Below, in pieces: positions 8,095-14,913 of a DNA stretch of 29,920 bases. The stretch covers positions 1 through 29,920 of the forward strand of contig JBDHIW010000007.1 of NCBI GenBank assembly GCA_039587215.1. Direction: 5' to 3'. Under the pieces are notes generated by a model. It was not told the DNA's origin, did not search any database, and saw only the letters and a program-made list of their open reading frames with translations. A program made the translations under genes and the position numbers. Positions within the stretch are counted from its first letter, which is position 1; every line of letters begins with the position of its first letter. Source of the stretch: CAMYLY01 sp039587215. GTDB lineage: Bacteria > Gemmatimonadota > Gemmatimonadetes > Gemmatimonadales > GWC2-71-9.

Positions 8095-8811
8095 TTAGAA
8101 ACCGAAGGCGTAGCCCATGCCGAGAGTGAGCACGAAGTGATGTGTCCACTCTTTCGAGCTGTCCGAACTCGGGTTGAGAATCGGTGGTGTGCCGTCGTCC
8201 CGCGGCTCGAAGTACGACGGCGGGTACCCCAGTCGCCACACCATGTCACGCATCTCGAAATTCAGACTGAGACGGTCGGAGACGTGGTACCGCATGCCCG
8301 CGGTTGGGCTGAGGAGAAACTTCGTCGAAAACGAGAACCCACCGTCTTCGGCGTCGACGGGGCGTCCGATCGCGAGGCCGACGCTCGCTCCCGCGTAGGG
8401 CGCGAACCCGCGCCACGTCTTGCGTCCGGTGAGCAGAAGCAGCAACCCGATATCGGCGAAGGCGACTCCCTGCGTGAACTGGCCGAGATTGCGCGCGTCG
8501 AGAGTCGTGTCGGGATCCAGCACGGTCCGCTTGAGGGACATGACGCCCACGTTGGCGGTGAAGCCCACAGCCGTGCCGAGCCGGTAGTCGAACCGCGCCG
8601 CGGTGACCAGACCGTTGGCGGGGCCCACGCCCGGCGTCCCGAGGTCGCCCCAGAGGTACCCGGCCCGCAGTCCGAGGGTCTTGTTCCCCTCGATGTAGTG
8701 GTACGGTGAGCGGTCGGGGGAAAAGCCCACTTGGGCGGCCGCCGGGCGCGCTGAAAGTCCAGCTGCCGCCGCCATCGTGAGCACGAGGATCCAACCGAGG
8801 TTTGACTTCAC
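8095..8811 (-). CDS. Exported outer-membrane beta-barrel protein, function unknown
   Basis: A 238-residue protein with a clear signal peptide: basic start MKSNLG, hydrophobic core WILVLTMAAAAGL and cleavage near PAAAQ. The mature part alternates polar and hydrophobic residues in short strands (LGLRAGYLWGD, AARFDYRLGTAVGFTANVGV, GFAPYAGASVGLAIG, PTAGMRYHVSDRLSLNFEMR) and ends HHFVLTLGMGYAFGF. A C-terminal Phe strand is the usual outer-membrane barrel insertion signal. This supports a diderm envelope. I choose GTG 8811 because it puts the signal peptide at the N-terminus and avoids overlap with the divergent gene; an ATG at 8871 in the same frame would add twenty charged residues. It leads the mobA-moeA gene string but no functional link is obvious. 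Confidence 0.75.
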   Translation of the reverse strand: MKSNLGWILVLTMAAAAGLSARPAAAQVGFSPDRSPYHYIEGNKTLGLRAGYLWGDLGTPGVGPANGLVTAARFDYRLGTAVGFTANVGVMSLKRTVLDPDTTLDARNLGQFTQGVAFADIGLLLLLTGRKTWRGFAPYAGASVGLAIGRPVDAEDGGFSFSTKFLLSPTAGMRYHVSDRLSLNFEMRDMVWRLGYPPSYFEPRDDGTPPILNPSSDSSKEWTHHFVLTLGMGYAFGF

Positions 8812-8831
8812 CGGGAGCGCGTTCCGATCTT
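8802..8831 (+). promoter_or_regulatory. Predicted promoter for the SH3-repeat protein gene
   Basis: TTGACT (8802-8807) and GATCTT (8826-8831) are spaced by 18 bases. Only seven bases separate the -10 box from the ATG at 8839, so the transcript should start at or next to the ATG. The -35 box lies inside the first codons of the divergent barrel-protein gene. Confidence 0.5.
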
Positions 8832-8838
8832 TGGCGGT

Positions 8839-9882
8839 ATGCGGGTCAGGCAATCTACGCACGGCGATCATCTGCTACCAGCCTTCCTGGTGGCCCTTGT
8901 GGCGTTGTGTGCCCCTTTGGAGCACGCGGCTGGGCAGGAGTACCGTGTGCGCCAGCAGGAGAACTTCCGCCGGGACTCGTCGGCGTCCGCCACGATCCTG
9001 GCGTCGGTCCCCGCGGGAACCGTCCTGCCAGGCGGCGACGGTGGACGGTGGATGCCAGTGACGCTCGAGGGCTGGATCTGGTCGCAGTCGGTCGGGGCGT
9101 CCCCGGGGCGCGACTTTGACGTCAGGGTCAGCGCCACGAACGGTGAGAACCTCCGGGCCTCGCCGAACGGTCGGGTGGTCGCGCGCCTCGAGCAGGGATG
9201 CCTCCTCGAGGAGCTCGAGCGGCGGGACAACTGGGTGCGCGTCCGGCGGGAGGGCTGGATGTGGGCGCAGTCGCTGGCGCCGGTCGGATCCGCGGCTCCG
9301 GCGCAGCCCGCGTCACCGCCGAGTCCGCAGCCGGCGAGCTCCGTGCCGGCGACGGCGGTGGAGTCGGGCAGTCTCGATCGTGCGCTCGTTGCGGCCCCGA
9401 CCGACCTGACCGATGTGGCCGACGGCGACCGGCGGGCGGCGGTGGATCCGGAGACCCCGGTCAGAATCCTCGCCCGATCCGGCGAGTGGGTGCGGGTGCA
9501 GATCGAGGGATGGGTCCGCGAGGACGCGCTGCGCCCGGGGTCGCCGGGCGTACTGATGGGCGTCAGTGGGGCCGAGGTCCGGTCTCGTCCGGACGAGTTC
9601 GCCGGCAAGATGGTGCAGTGGCGGCTGCAGTTCGTCGCCCTGCAGGTGGCGGACGAGGTACGCGTGGACATTCCCACCGGGGCCCGCTACCTGCTGACGC
9701 GGGGCCCGCGTCCGGAGACCGGGTTCGTGTATGTGGTCTTGAGCGAGGACCAGGTCGCGGCCGCCGAGCAGCTGCAACCTCTCGCCGATCTCCTCGTAGT
9801 GGGGAGGGTCCGCACAGGGCGGTCCCGCTATCTCGGGAACCCCGTCCTCCAGTTGGTGGACATGGACGTTCGGGAGCCGTAG
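8839..9882 (+). CDS. Exported protein with three SH3-like repeats
   Basis: A 347-residue protein with an N-terminal signal peptide (hydrophobic LLPAFLVALVALCAPL, cleavage near AAGQE). Two bacterial SH3-like modules follow at about 34-87 and 93-147: each runs from VRQQENFR or SATNGENLRAS to a GWIWSQS / GWMWAQS end. After an Ala/Pro/Ser linker (about 150-175) a third, more diverged copy (about 183-232) ends GEWVRVQIEGWVREDAL. The C-terminal ~110 residues (EVRSRPDEFAGKMVQWRLQF onwards) form a beta-rich domain I do not recognise. Bacterial SH3 repeats often bind peptidoglycan or peptides in the envelope, so a cell-wall-associated role is likely but unproven. No ribosome site is visible, in keeping with a predicted leaderless start. 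Its TAG stop runs into the ribosome site of the next gene. Confidence 0.8.
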   Translation: MRVRQSTHGDHLLPAFLVALVALCAPLEHAAGQEYRVRQQENFRRDSSASATILASVPAGTVLPGGDGGRWMPVTLEGWIWSQSVGASPGRDFDVRVSATNGENLRASPNGRVVARLEQGCLLEELERRDNWVRVRREGWMWAQSLAPVGSAAPAQPASPPSPQPASSVPATAVESGSLDRALVAAPTDLTDVADGDRRAAVDPETPVRILARSGEWVRVQIEGWVREDALRPGSPGVLMGVSGAEVRSRPDEFAGKMVQWRLQFVALQVADEVRVDIPTGARYLLTRGPRPETGFVYVVLSEDQVAAAEQLQPLADLLVVGRVRTGRSRYLGNPVLQLVDMDVREP

Positions 9883-9891
9883 GAGGTTCCG

Positions 9892-10347
9892 ATGCAGGAA
9901 CAGTTCAAGCAGAAGATCGTGAGTCGACTGGACCAGCTATCCGATGACGCCGGACGGCAATTGCTGGACTACATCGAGTTCCTCGAGTCGCGCTTCGCGA
10001 AGGCGCGCCGTCCGGAGTCGACCGTCGAGAAGATCGCACAGGGGATCGACGACACGCTGGGTACGGGGGAGTTCGCGTCGACGGCCGCCAAGGGCGCGTC
10101 CAGCTTCATCGATGCCGCCGGCAAGGTGATGCTCAACATCGCCAACGCGTCGAAGACGCTCGCCGAGGAGCTGCAGGAGCAGGCCACGACGGCCGGACAC
10201 GATGGCCAGTCGGACACCGAGGACTCTGCCACCGCGGAGGGCGCCGCGCCGGCCGGAGACGCGCCGGAGGCGGCGAGCCAGCAGGCGACAGCGGCGGAGA
10301 CGGAGGCGAGCGAGGACGCGTCGCAGGAGGCCAAGCCGTCCGCTTGA
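9892..10347 (+). CDS. Small helical protein of unknown function
   Basis: A 151-residue protein I do not recognise. The first ~55 residues are amphipathic helix with KQKIVSRLDQLSDDAGRQLL and DYIEFLESRFAKARR; the DYIEFLE part resembles short AbrB/DUF2281-type helical tags but is not diagnostic. Residues ~56-105 contain Gly/Ala/Ser-rich helix (KGASSFIDAAGKVMLNIANA), which may associate with membranes. The C-terminal ~45 residues are low-complexity Ala/Glu/Thr and acidic. The start is unusually well marked: AGGAGG at 9881-9886, five bases before ATG 9892 and overlapping the stop codon of the SH3 gene, so the two genes form an operon. No enzyme motif is present. Confidence 0.75.
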   Translation: MQEQFKQKIVSRLDQLSDDAGRQLLDYIEFLESRFAKARRPESTVEKIAQGIDDTLGTGEFASTAAKGASSFIDAAGKVMLNIANASKTLAEELQEQATTAGHDGQSDTEDSATAEGAAPAGDAPEAASQQATAAETEASEDASQEAKPSA

Positions 10348-10373
10348 CCCTCGGCTGGAGCGCCGAGTAACTT
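10344..10373 (+). promoter_or_regulatory. Predicted guaB promoter with palindromic spacer
   Basis: TTGACC (10344-10349) and TAACTT (10368-10373) are 18 bases apart. The spacer (10350-10367) is exactly an inverted repeat, CTCGGC-N6-GCCGAG, which looks like an operator for a dimeric regulator; as RNA it could also form a weak terminator for the upstream gene. The -35 box overlaps the stop codon of the upstream gene. The predicted start near 10380 gives a guaB leader of roughly 88 bases. Confidence 0.5.
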
Positions 10374-10378
10374 CGTTC

Positions 10379-10471
10379 ATGGAAATCGGAAATTTGCCCC
10401 TCGACACCCGTTCGGCACGCCTGCCGGAGCGGGTGTTGTCGTTCGGGGCCCGTCAGGAGCCCCCCCGATGA
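10379..10471 (+). CDS. Possible 30-residue leader peptide ahead of guaB
   Basis: An ATG at 10379, almost at the predicted transcription start, opens a 30-codon frame (MEIGNLPLDTRS...) whose TGA overlaps the guaB ATG as ATGA. It spans the leader hairpin. No ribosome site is seen, so it would need leaderless initiation. It may be chance. Confidence 0.2.
   Translation: MEIGNLPLDTRSARLPERVLSFGARQEPPR
10404..10436 (+). promoter_or_regulatory. Leader hairpin upstream of guaB
   Basis: Arms ACACCCG-TTCGGCA and TGCCGGA-G-CGGGTGT pair over 14 positions (one G-U pair, one bulged G) around the loop CGCC. No T-run follows, so it is more likely a leader structure than a terminator. It ends 18 bases before the guaB ribosome site at 10455-10459. 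Confidence 0.45.
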
Positions 10472-11925
10472 GTCAGCTCCGCCCGGGGTACGGGCTCACA
10501 TTCGACGACGTCCTCCTCGTGCCGCGCCACGCGGAGGTGCACCCCAAGGACGTCGACATCCAGGGGCGCTTCACCCGGAAGATTCCGCTCAATATCCCGC
10601 TGGTTTCGGCGGCCATGGATACGGTCACCGAAGCCAGCATGGCCATCGCGATGGCCCGAACCGGCGGCATCGGCGTCATCCACAAGAACATGCCGATCGA
10701 CCGGCAGTCGGCCGAAGTGGATCGGGTAAAGCGCTCTGAGAGCGGGATGATTCTCAACCCGATCACTCTCGGGCCCGACCGCAGTATCCGCGAAGCGGCC
10801 GGCCTCATGGCGCGCTACAAGATCTCCGGGGTGCCGATCGTCGATGACGCGGGCATCCTGGTCGGAATCATCACGAATCGCGACCTGCAGTTCGAGCGCA
10901 GCCTCGACCGTCCGATTCGCGAGGCGATGACCCAGGACCGGCTGATCACGGCGCCGGTGGGCACGACGCTGGACGAGGCGGAACGCACGCTGGGGGAGCA
11001 CCGCATCGAGAAGCTGCCCGTCGTCGACGAAACGGGCGTGCTCCGCGGCTTGATCACCGTCAAGGACATCATCAAGCGGCGTGAACACCCGAACGCCAAC
11101 AAGGACGAGCATGGCCGGCTCCGCGTGGCGGCGGCCGTCGGAGTCGCGGCGGACACGGAGGCGCGTGCGCGGGCGCTGCTCGACGCCGGCGCCGACGCGA
11201 TCGTCGTCGACTCGGCGCACGGCCACTCGATGGGCGTACTGGACACCGTCGCGCACCTCCGAAACCGCTTCCCGGATGCCCAGCTCGTGGGCGGGAACAT
11301 CGCGACCGTCGAGGGCGCGCGTGCCCTGGTGGAGCGCGGGGTGGATGCGGTGAAGGTGGGTATCGGTCCAGGCTCGATCTGCACGACGCGTGTCGTCACG
11401 GGCGTCGGTGTTCCGCAGATCACGGCGATCCTCGACGCGGTTCAAGGGTCGGACGGCGTCCCGATCGTTGCCGACGGAGGCATCAAGTACTCGGGGGACG
11501 CCGTCAAAGCGCTGGCGTGCGGCGCGGCCAGCGTAATGCTGGGCTCCATGCTTGCCGGAACCGAGGAGAGTCCGGGCGAGAGCTTCCTGCTCGAGGGCCG
11601 GCGATTCAAGACCATCCGCGGTATGGGCTCGCTCTCGGCGATGCAGGACGGATCCGCCGACCGCTACTTCCAGGAGGGCGAGGTTTCCGTTCGAAAGCTC
11701 GTCCCCGAGGGGATCGAGGGGCGTGTGCCCTATCGCGGCCCCGTCGCGGATGTGCTGTTCCAGGTGGTGGGCGGCATACGCAGCGGCATGGGATACTGCG
11801 GCGCGAACGATCTTGGCCAGCTCAATACCGACACCGAGATGGTGCAGGTCACGGCAGCCGGTCTGCGGGAGTCCCACCCGCACGACGTGGTCATCACACG
11901 CGAGGCCCCGAACTACAGCGTCTGA
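10468..11925 (+). CDS. guaB: Inosine-5'-monophosphate dehydrogenase
   Basis: GuaB oxidises IMP to XMP with NAD+, the committed step to guanine nucleotides. The 485-residue protein has the standard layout: N-terminal barrel start (YGLTFDDVLLVPRHAEV), a CBS-domain pair at about 93-205 (PITLGPDRSIREAAGLM to RGLITVKDIIKRREH), then the catalytic barrel. Active-site segments are IVVDSAHGHSMGVLD, GIGPGSICTTR with the catalytic Cys305, VADGGIKYSGDAVKAL, GSMLAGTEESPGE, the flap around GSLSAMQDGSADRYFQ, and GYCGANDLGQL. All expected residues are present. ATG 10468 has AGGAG at 10455-10459. Unlike many genomes, guaA is not next door. The promoter palindrome and leader hairpin suggest regulation by purine status, which is inference. 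Confidence 0.97.
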   Translation: MSQLRPGYGLTFDDVLLVPRHAEVHPKDVDIQGRFTRKIPLNIPLVSAAMDTVTEASMAIAMARTGGIGVIHKNMPIDRQSAEVDRVKRSESGMILNPITLGPDRSIREAAGLMARYKISGVPIVDDAGILVGIITNRDLQFERSLDRPIREAMTQDRLITAPVGTTLDEAERTLGEHRIEKLPVVDETGVLRGLITVKDIIKRREHPNANKDEHGRLRVAAAVGVAADTEARARALLDAGADAIVVDSAHGHSMGVLDTVAHLRNRFPDAQLVGGNIATVEGARALVERGVDAVKVGIGPGSICTTRVVTGVGVPQITAILDAVQGSDGVPIVADGGIKYSGDAVKALACGAASVMLGSMLAGTEESPGESFLLEGRRFKTIRGMGSLSAMQDGSADRYFQEGEVSVRKLVPEGIEGRVPYRGPVADVLFQVVGGIRSGMGYCGANDLGQLNTDTEMVQVTAAGLRESHPHDVVITREAPNYSV

Positions 11926-11937
11926 CGGAGCCTACGT

Positions 11938-11968
11938 CGCGGGGTGAGCCCCACGGGCCCACCCCGCG
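11938..11968. terminator. Strong stem-loop terminator between guaB and the symporter gene
   Basis: A nine-base perfect stem CGCGGGGTG / CACCCCGCG encloses a further GCCC-CAC-GGGC stem. On the plus strand it is followed by TCATCTTCCT, so it most likely ends guaB; lying between convergent genes, it can also act on the minus-strand message. Confidence 0.75.
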
Positions 11969-11976
11969 TCATCTTC

Positions 11977-13722
11977 CTAGTGTGACCGACGGTCCTCCAC
12001 GATCTGCTTGTGGACTTCGTAGTTCTCCCGCCACGGCTCGCGTTCGAAGTAGCTGTTCGTGAGGTCCTTCACCTTGCCCGACAGCAGGACCAGGGCGAGC
12101 AGGTTGGGGAGGATCACGATCCCGAGCGCCACGTCACCGAGGTCCCAGATGACCTGAAGCGAGACGAGTGCACCGAAGAAGTGCATCCCCACATAGACCA
12201 TCTTGTACGGCAGGATCGCCTTGGGGCCGAAGAGGTAGTTGGCGCACCGGTCACCGTAGTAGCTCCACGAGATCGCGGTCGATACCGCGAACAGCAGCAC
12301 GCTCACGAGTACGATGAGGTTGCCCCATTCTCCAGGCAGGCCCCGCTGGAAGCCGAGCATCGTGAGCGGAGCACCGCTCTCGACGGCCATGCCGTAGAGC
12401 GACCGGTATTCGGTGCCGTCGGGCGCGCGTGCCATGCCGAGTTCGCCTTCCTGCGCCGGGACAATGGTGCCGCTGAAGGGCACCGTCATGTCGGCGTCAA
12501 CGAAGAGCTCCTCGACCTCGACCTCATGCCACGCCAGGCGCGGAGCGCCGGGAGACAAGTCGACGTGTCGTCCGTCGGCGAGTACGAGCGACGCCGGTGT
12601 GTCGATGTCGCTGCGGCGGTTCTCGGCACTGCGGGTGATGTACGAGACGTCGCCGCCGGTCAGGGTAATCTCGGTCGGGTGCCGCTCGGACCACACGCCG
12701 GTCATGATGATGACGAGACCGGTCATCGTGCAGATGACGATGGTGTCGATGAACGGCTCGAGGAGCGCGACGACGCCCTCCGACACCGGTTCGTCGGTCT
12801 GCGCCGCCGCGTGCGCGATCGGTGCCGATCCCTGGCCGGCTTCGTTGGAGAACAGCCCCCGCCGGACGCCCCACATCATCGTGACGAGGATGGCTCCGAC
12901 GCCCGTGCCCGCAACGCCGGCGGTCGGGTTGAACGCCTCGCGGAAGATGGTCGTGAAGGCCGGGATGAAGTCGCCGATGTGGGTGAGGATGATCGTCGCG
13001 GCCCCGAGGACGTAGATCGCGGCCATCAACGGGGCCAGCACACTCGTAACCCGGCCGATGCGGCTGATGCCGCCGATGACGACGGTTGCCACGACCATCG
13101 CGGTGAGGAGGCCGGTGATGTAGACCGGAACGCCGAAGGTCGTGAGCACAGAGTCCGCGACCGTGTTCGCCTGGATCGCATTCCCGGTCAGGAAGGCGGT
13201 GAAGCCGAGCATCAGGGCGAAGAACACGGCGAGAGGCTTCCAGGCCGGTCCCAGTCCGCGCTCGATGTAGTACATCGGGCCGCCCGAGACCGTCCCCTGC
13301 ATGCGGCTCACGCCCTCTTCCGTCACGCGGTAGTGCTGGGCGAGCGTGACTTCGGTGTACTTCACGGCCATTCCGAGCAGGGCCGTGATCCACATCCAGA
13401 AGAGTGCGCCGGGGCCGCCCCAGTGAATGGCGATGGCCACGCCTGCGATATTGCCGATGCCGACCGTGGCCGACAGAGCCGTCGTGAGCGCCTGAAAATG
13501 CGAAACGTCGCCGGGCTCGTTCGGATCGTCGTACCGCCCAGAAGTGACGGCAAATCCGTGACCCAAGTGCCTGAGCTGGATGAAACGCAGGCGGAGGGTC
13601 AGGAACACGCCCGTCCCGAGGAGCGCGACGACGACGAAGGGGATGATCTCGCCCTTCAGGGGGACACCGAGGTTCCACACCCACCCGTTGAGGGTGCTGA
13701 CGATCCGGTCGAAGAATTCCAT
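11977..13722 (-). CDS. Sodium:amino-acid (alanine/glycine) symporter with large inserted loop
   Basis: An inner-membrane AGCS-family carrier that couples Na+ to uptake of small amino acids. Family segments are clear: FFDRIVSTLNGWVWN at the start, FQALTTALSATVGIGNIAGV, GGPGALFWMWITALLGM, KYTEVTLAQHYR, GGPMYYIERGLG, VGAILVTMMWGVRRGLFSNE, AGQGSAPIAHAAA, ISWSYYGDRCANYLFG. Family members are usually about 450-500 residues; this one is 581. The excess lies between Trp344 and Gly450, a soluble, acidic, beta-rich insert (with SLVLADGRHVDLSPG and DGTEYRSLYG) flanked by membrane helices. I take ATG 13722 (MEFFDRI); an upstream extension of the frame to 13875 has no membrane or family character and overlaps the divergent gene. 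Which amino acid is carried is not determinable. Confidence 0.92.
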   Translation of the reverse strand: MEFFDRIVSTLNGWVWNLGVPLKGEIIPFVVVALLGTGVFLTLRLRFIQLRHLGHGFAVTSGRYDDPNEPGDVSHFQALTTALSATVGIGNIAGVAIAIHWGGPGALFWMWITALLGMAVKYTEVTLAQHYRVTEEGVSRMQGTVSGGPMYYIERGLGPAWKPLAVFFALMLGFTAFLTGNAIQANTVADSVLTTFGVPVYITGLLTAMVVATVVIGGISRIGRVTSVLAPLMAAIYVLGAATIILTHIGDFIPAFTTIFREAFNPTAGVAGTGVGAILVTMMWGVRRGLFSNEAGQGSAPIAHAAAQTDEPVSEGVVALLEPFIDTIVICTMTGLVIIMTGVWSERHPTEITLTGGDVSYITRSAENRRSDIDTPASLVLADGRHVDLSPGAPRLAWHEVEVEELFVDADMTVPFSGTIVPAQEGELGMARAPDGTEYRSLYGMAVESGAPLTMLGFQRGLPGEWGNLIVLVSVLLFAVSTAISWSYYGDRCANYLFGPKAILPYKMVYVGMHFFGALVSLQVIWDLGDVALGIVILPNLLALVLLSGKVKDLTNSYFEREPWRENYEVHKQIVEDRRSH

Positions 13723-13750
13723 GAGCGCTGGCCGGTTGAGAGGACCTGAC

Positions 13751-13780
13751 AAGATGGGACGGCGGTAAGTCCCGGAGCAA
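13751..13780 (-). promoter_or_regulatory. Predicted promoter for the sodium:amino-acid symporter gene
   Basis: On the minus strand TTGCTC (13780-13775) and CATCTT (13756-13751) are 18 bases apart, leaving a leader of about 22-28 bases to ATG 13722. It matches the box style seen at other genes here. Confidence 0.45.
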
Positions 13781-13824
13781 GGGCGTCCTTCGCTTTCCGA
13801 TGGAGCCGTCGTAAGTTCCGAAGC
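13765..13824 (+). repeat. Short direct repeat in the symporter/nrnA intergenic region
   Basis: GTAAGTCCCGGAGC (13765-13778) and GTAAGTTCCGAAGC (13811-13824) agree at 12 of 14 bases and lie 46 bases apart, start to start, in the 104-base divergent gap. The second copy contains the proposed nrnA -10 box. They may be a duplicated promoter element or a protein-binding pair. Confidence 0.4.
13789..13817 (+). promoter_or_regulatory. Weak predicted promoter for nrnA
   Basis: TAAGTT at 13812-13817 sits nine bases before ATG 13827, the same spacing as at ubiE, suggesting a nearly leaderless transcript. The -35 candidate TTCGCT (13789-13794, spacer 17) is poor. Confidence 0.35.
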
Positions 13825-13826
13825 CC

Positions 13827-14876
13827 ATGACGGATGATGACCACCCCCAGCTCGATCCTGGCGCCGCGGTAGCACCGGAACGCGCGGCTGCGGCCGAATC
13901 GATCGCTGCCGTGCTGCAGCCCGGGGCGCGTGTCGTCATGACGACCCACGTCAATGCGGACGGCGACGGCACCGGCAGCGAGGTCGGGCTGTGGCACCTC
14001 CTGGCCGCGCGCGGCATCGACGCAGTGATCGCCAATCCGACGCCGTTCCCGACCCGCTACGACTTCTTGCTCGACGGCCTCGACGGCGTCGACCGGTCAC
14101 GCCACAGCGCGCGCGAACTGCAACGGGCCGATGTGATCGTGGTGCTCGACATTTCCCATGTGGGGCGCCTCGGTGACTTGGGACGGGTCGTCGAGGCCGC
14201 CAAGGTGCCCGTGGTGTGCGTCGACCACCATGTCAGCCCCCGCCGTCTGCCGGACGGCCCGCAGCTGATCGACGCCAGTGCGTGCGCCACCGGTGAGCTC
14301 CTCTACGACCTGGCCCGCGCGGCGGGCTGGTCCGTGACGCCCGAAGCGGCACTCGGGATGTACGTCGCCATTCTCACCGATACCGGCGGGTTCAAGTTCA
14401 GCAATACGAGCTCGCGGGCCCTGCGCGTCGCCTCGGAACTCCTGGGGTGCGGCGTGAACGCCGAAGACGTGTACCGCGAGGTCTACGCGAGCGAGCCCGA
14501 AGGCAAGCTTCGGCTGGTCGCCGAGGTGCTCTCGACGCTCGTGGTGGAGCCTCAGCCGGGCATCGCGTGGGTCACGGTGCCCCCCGGGGCGCTGGAACGC
14601 CATGGGGTCGATCCCACCGATCTGGACGGGATCGTGGAACTCCCCCGGTCGGTGCGGGGTGTCCAAGTGGCGCTGCTGTTCCGGGAGTTGGCCAACCAGC
14701 GGATCAAGGTGTCCTTTCGGTCGGTGGGCGACGTCGACGTGGCGGCCCTGGCCGAGCGGTTCGGGGGTGGGGGGCATCGCAAAGCCGCGGGTGCGTCACT
14801 CGAAGGCTCGCTCGCGGAGGTCCAGGCTCGAGTACTCGACACAGTTCGCTCTCTCTTTTCGACGCAGGCCGTGTGA
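13827..14876 (+). CDS. nrnA: DHH/DHHA1 phosphoesterase, NrnA-like oligoribonuclease / pAp phosphatase
   Basis: NrnA-type enzymes degrade very short RNA or DNA oligonucleotides and dephosphorylate pAp, using two Mn2+. The 349-residue protein contains the ordered metal motifs: HVNADGDGTGSEVG (His41, Asp45, Asp47), IVVLDISHVGRLG, and CVDHHVSPRR with the Asp133-His134-His135 triad, then YVAILTDTGGFKFSNTSSRA. The C-terminal DHHA1 domain ends with FGGGGHRKAAGASL (312 onwards), which binds the nucleotide. The first ~29 residues are an extra, disordered acidic tail. No ribosome site precedes ATG 13827. The gene diverges from the symporter and is followed 37 bases later by mrp. RecJ is excluded by length; PAP phosphatase versus nanoRNase activity cannot be separated by sequence. 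Confidence 0.9.
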   Translation: MTDDDHPQLDPGAAVAPERAAAAESIAAVLQPGARVVMTTHVNADGDGTGSEVGLWHLLAARGIDAVIANPTPFPTRYDFLLDGLDGVDRSRHSARELQRADVIVVLDISHVGRLGDLGRVVEAAKVPVVCVDHHVSPRRLPDGPQLIDASACATGELLYDLARAAGWSVTPEAALGMYVAILTDTGGFKFSNTSSRALRVASELLGCGVNAEDVYREVYASEPEGKLRLVAEVLSTLVVEPQPGIAWVTVPPGALERHGVDPTDLDGIVELPRSVRGVQVALLFRELANQRIKVSFRSVGDVDVAALAERFGGGGHRKAAGASLEGSLAEVQARVLDTVRSLFSTQAV

Positions 14877-14913
14877 CGGCTCGTGCTCGGTTCTCTCTTC
14901 CCATAGAACACGA

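Noticed and set aside
10453..11883. Minus-strand open frame (476 codons) through guaB
   Set aside because: Antisense shadow of an unmistakable IMP dehydrogenase; composition is not protein-like.
12010..13749. Plus-strand open frame (579 codons) through the symporter gene
   Set aside because: Antisense to a well-conserved transporter, strongly charged composition (Asp, Glu, Arg, His), no domain.
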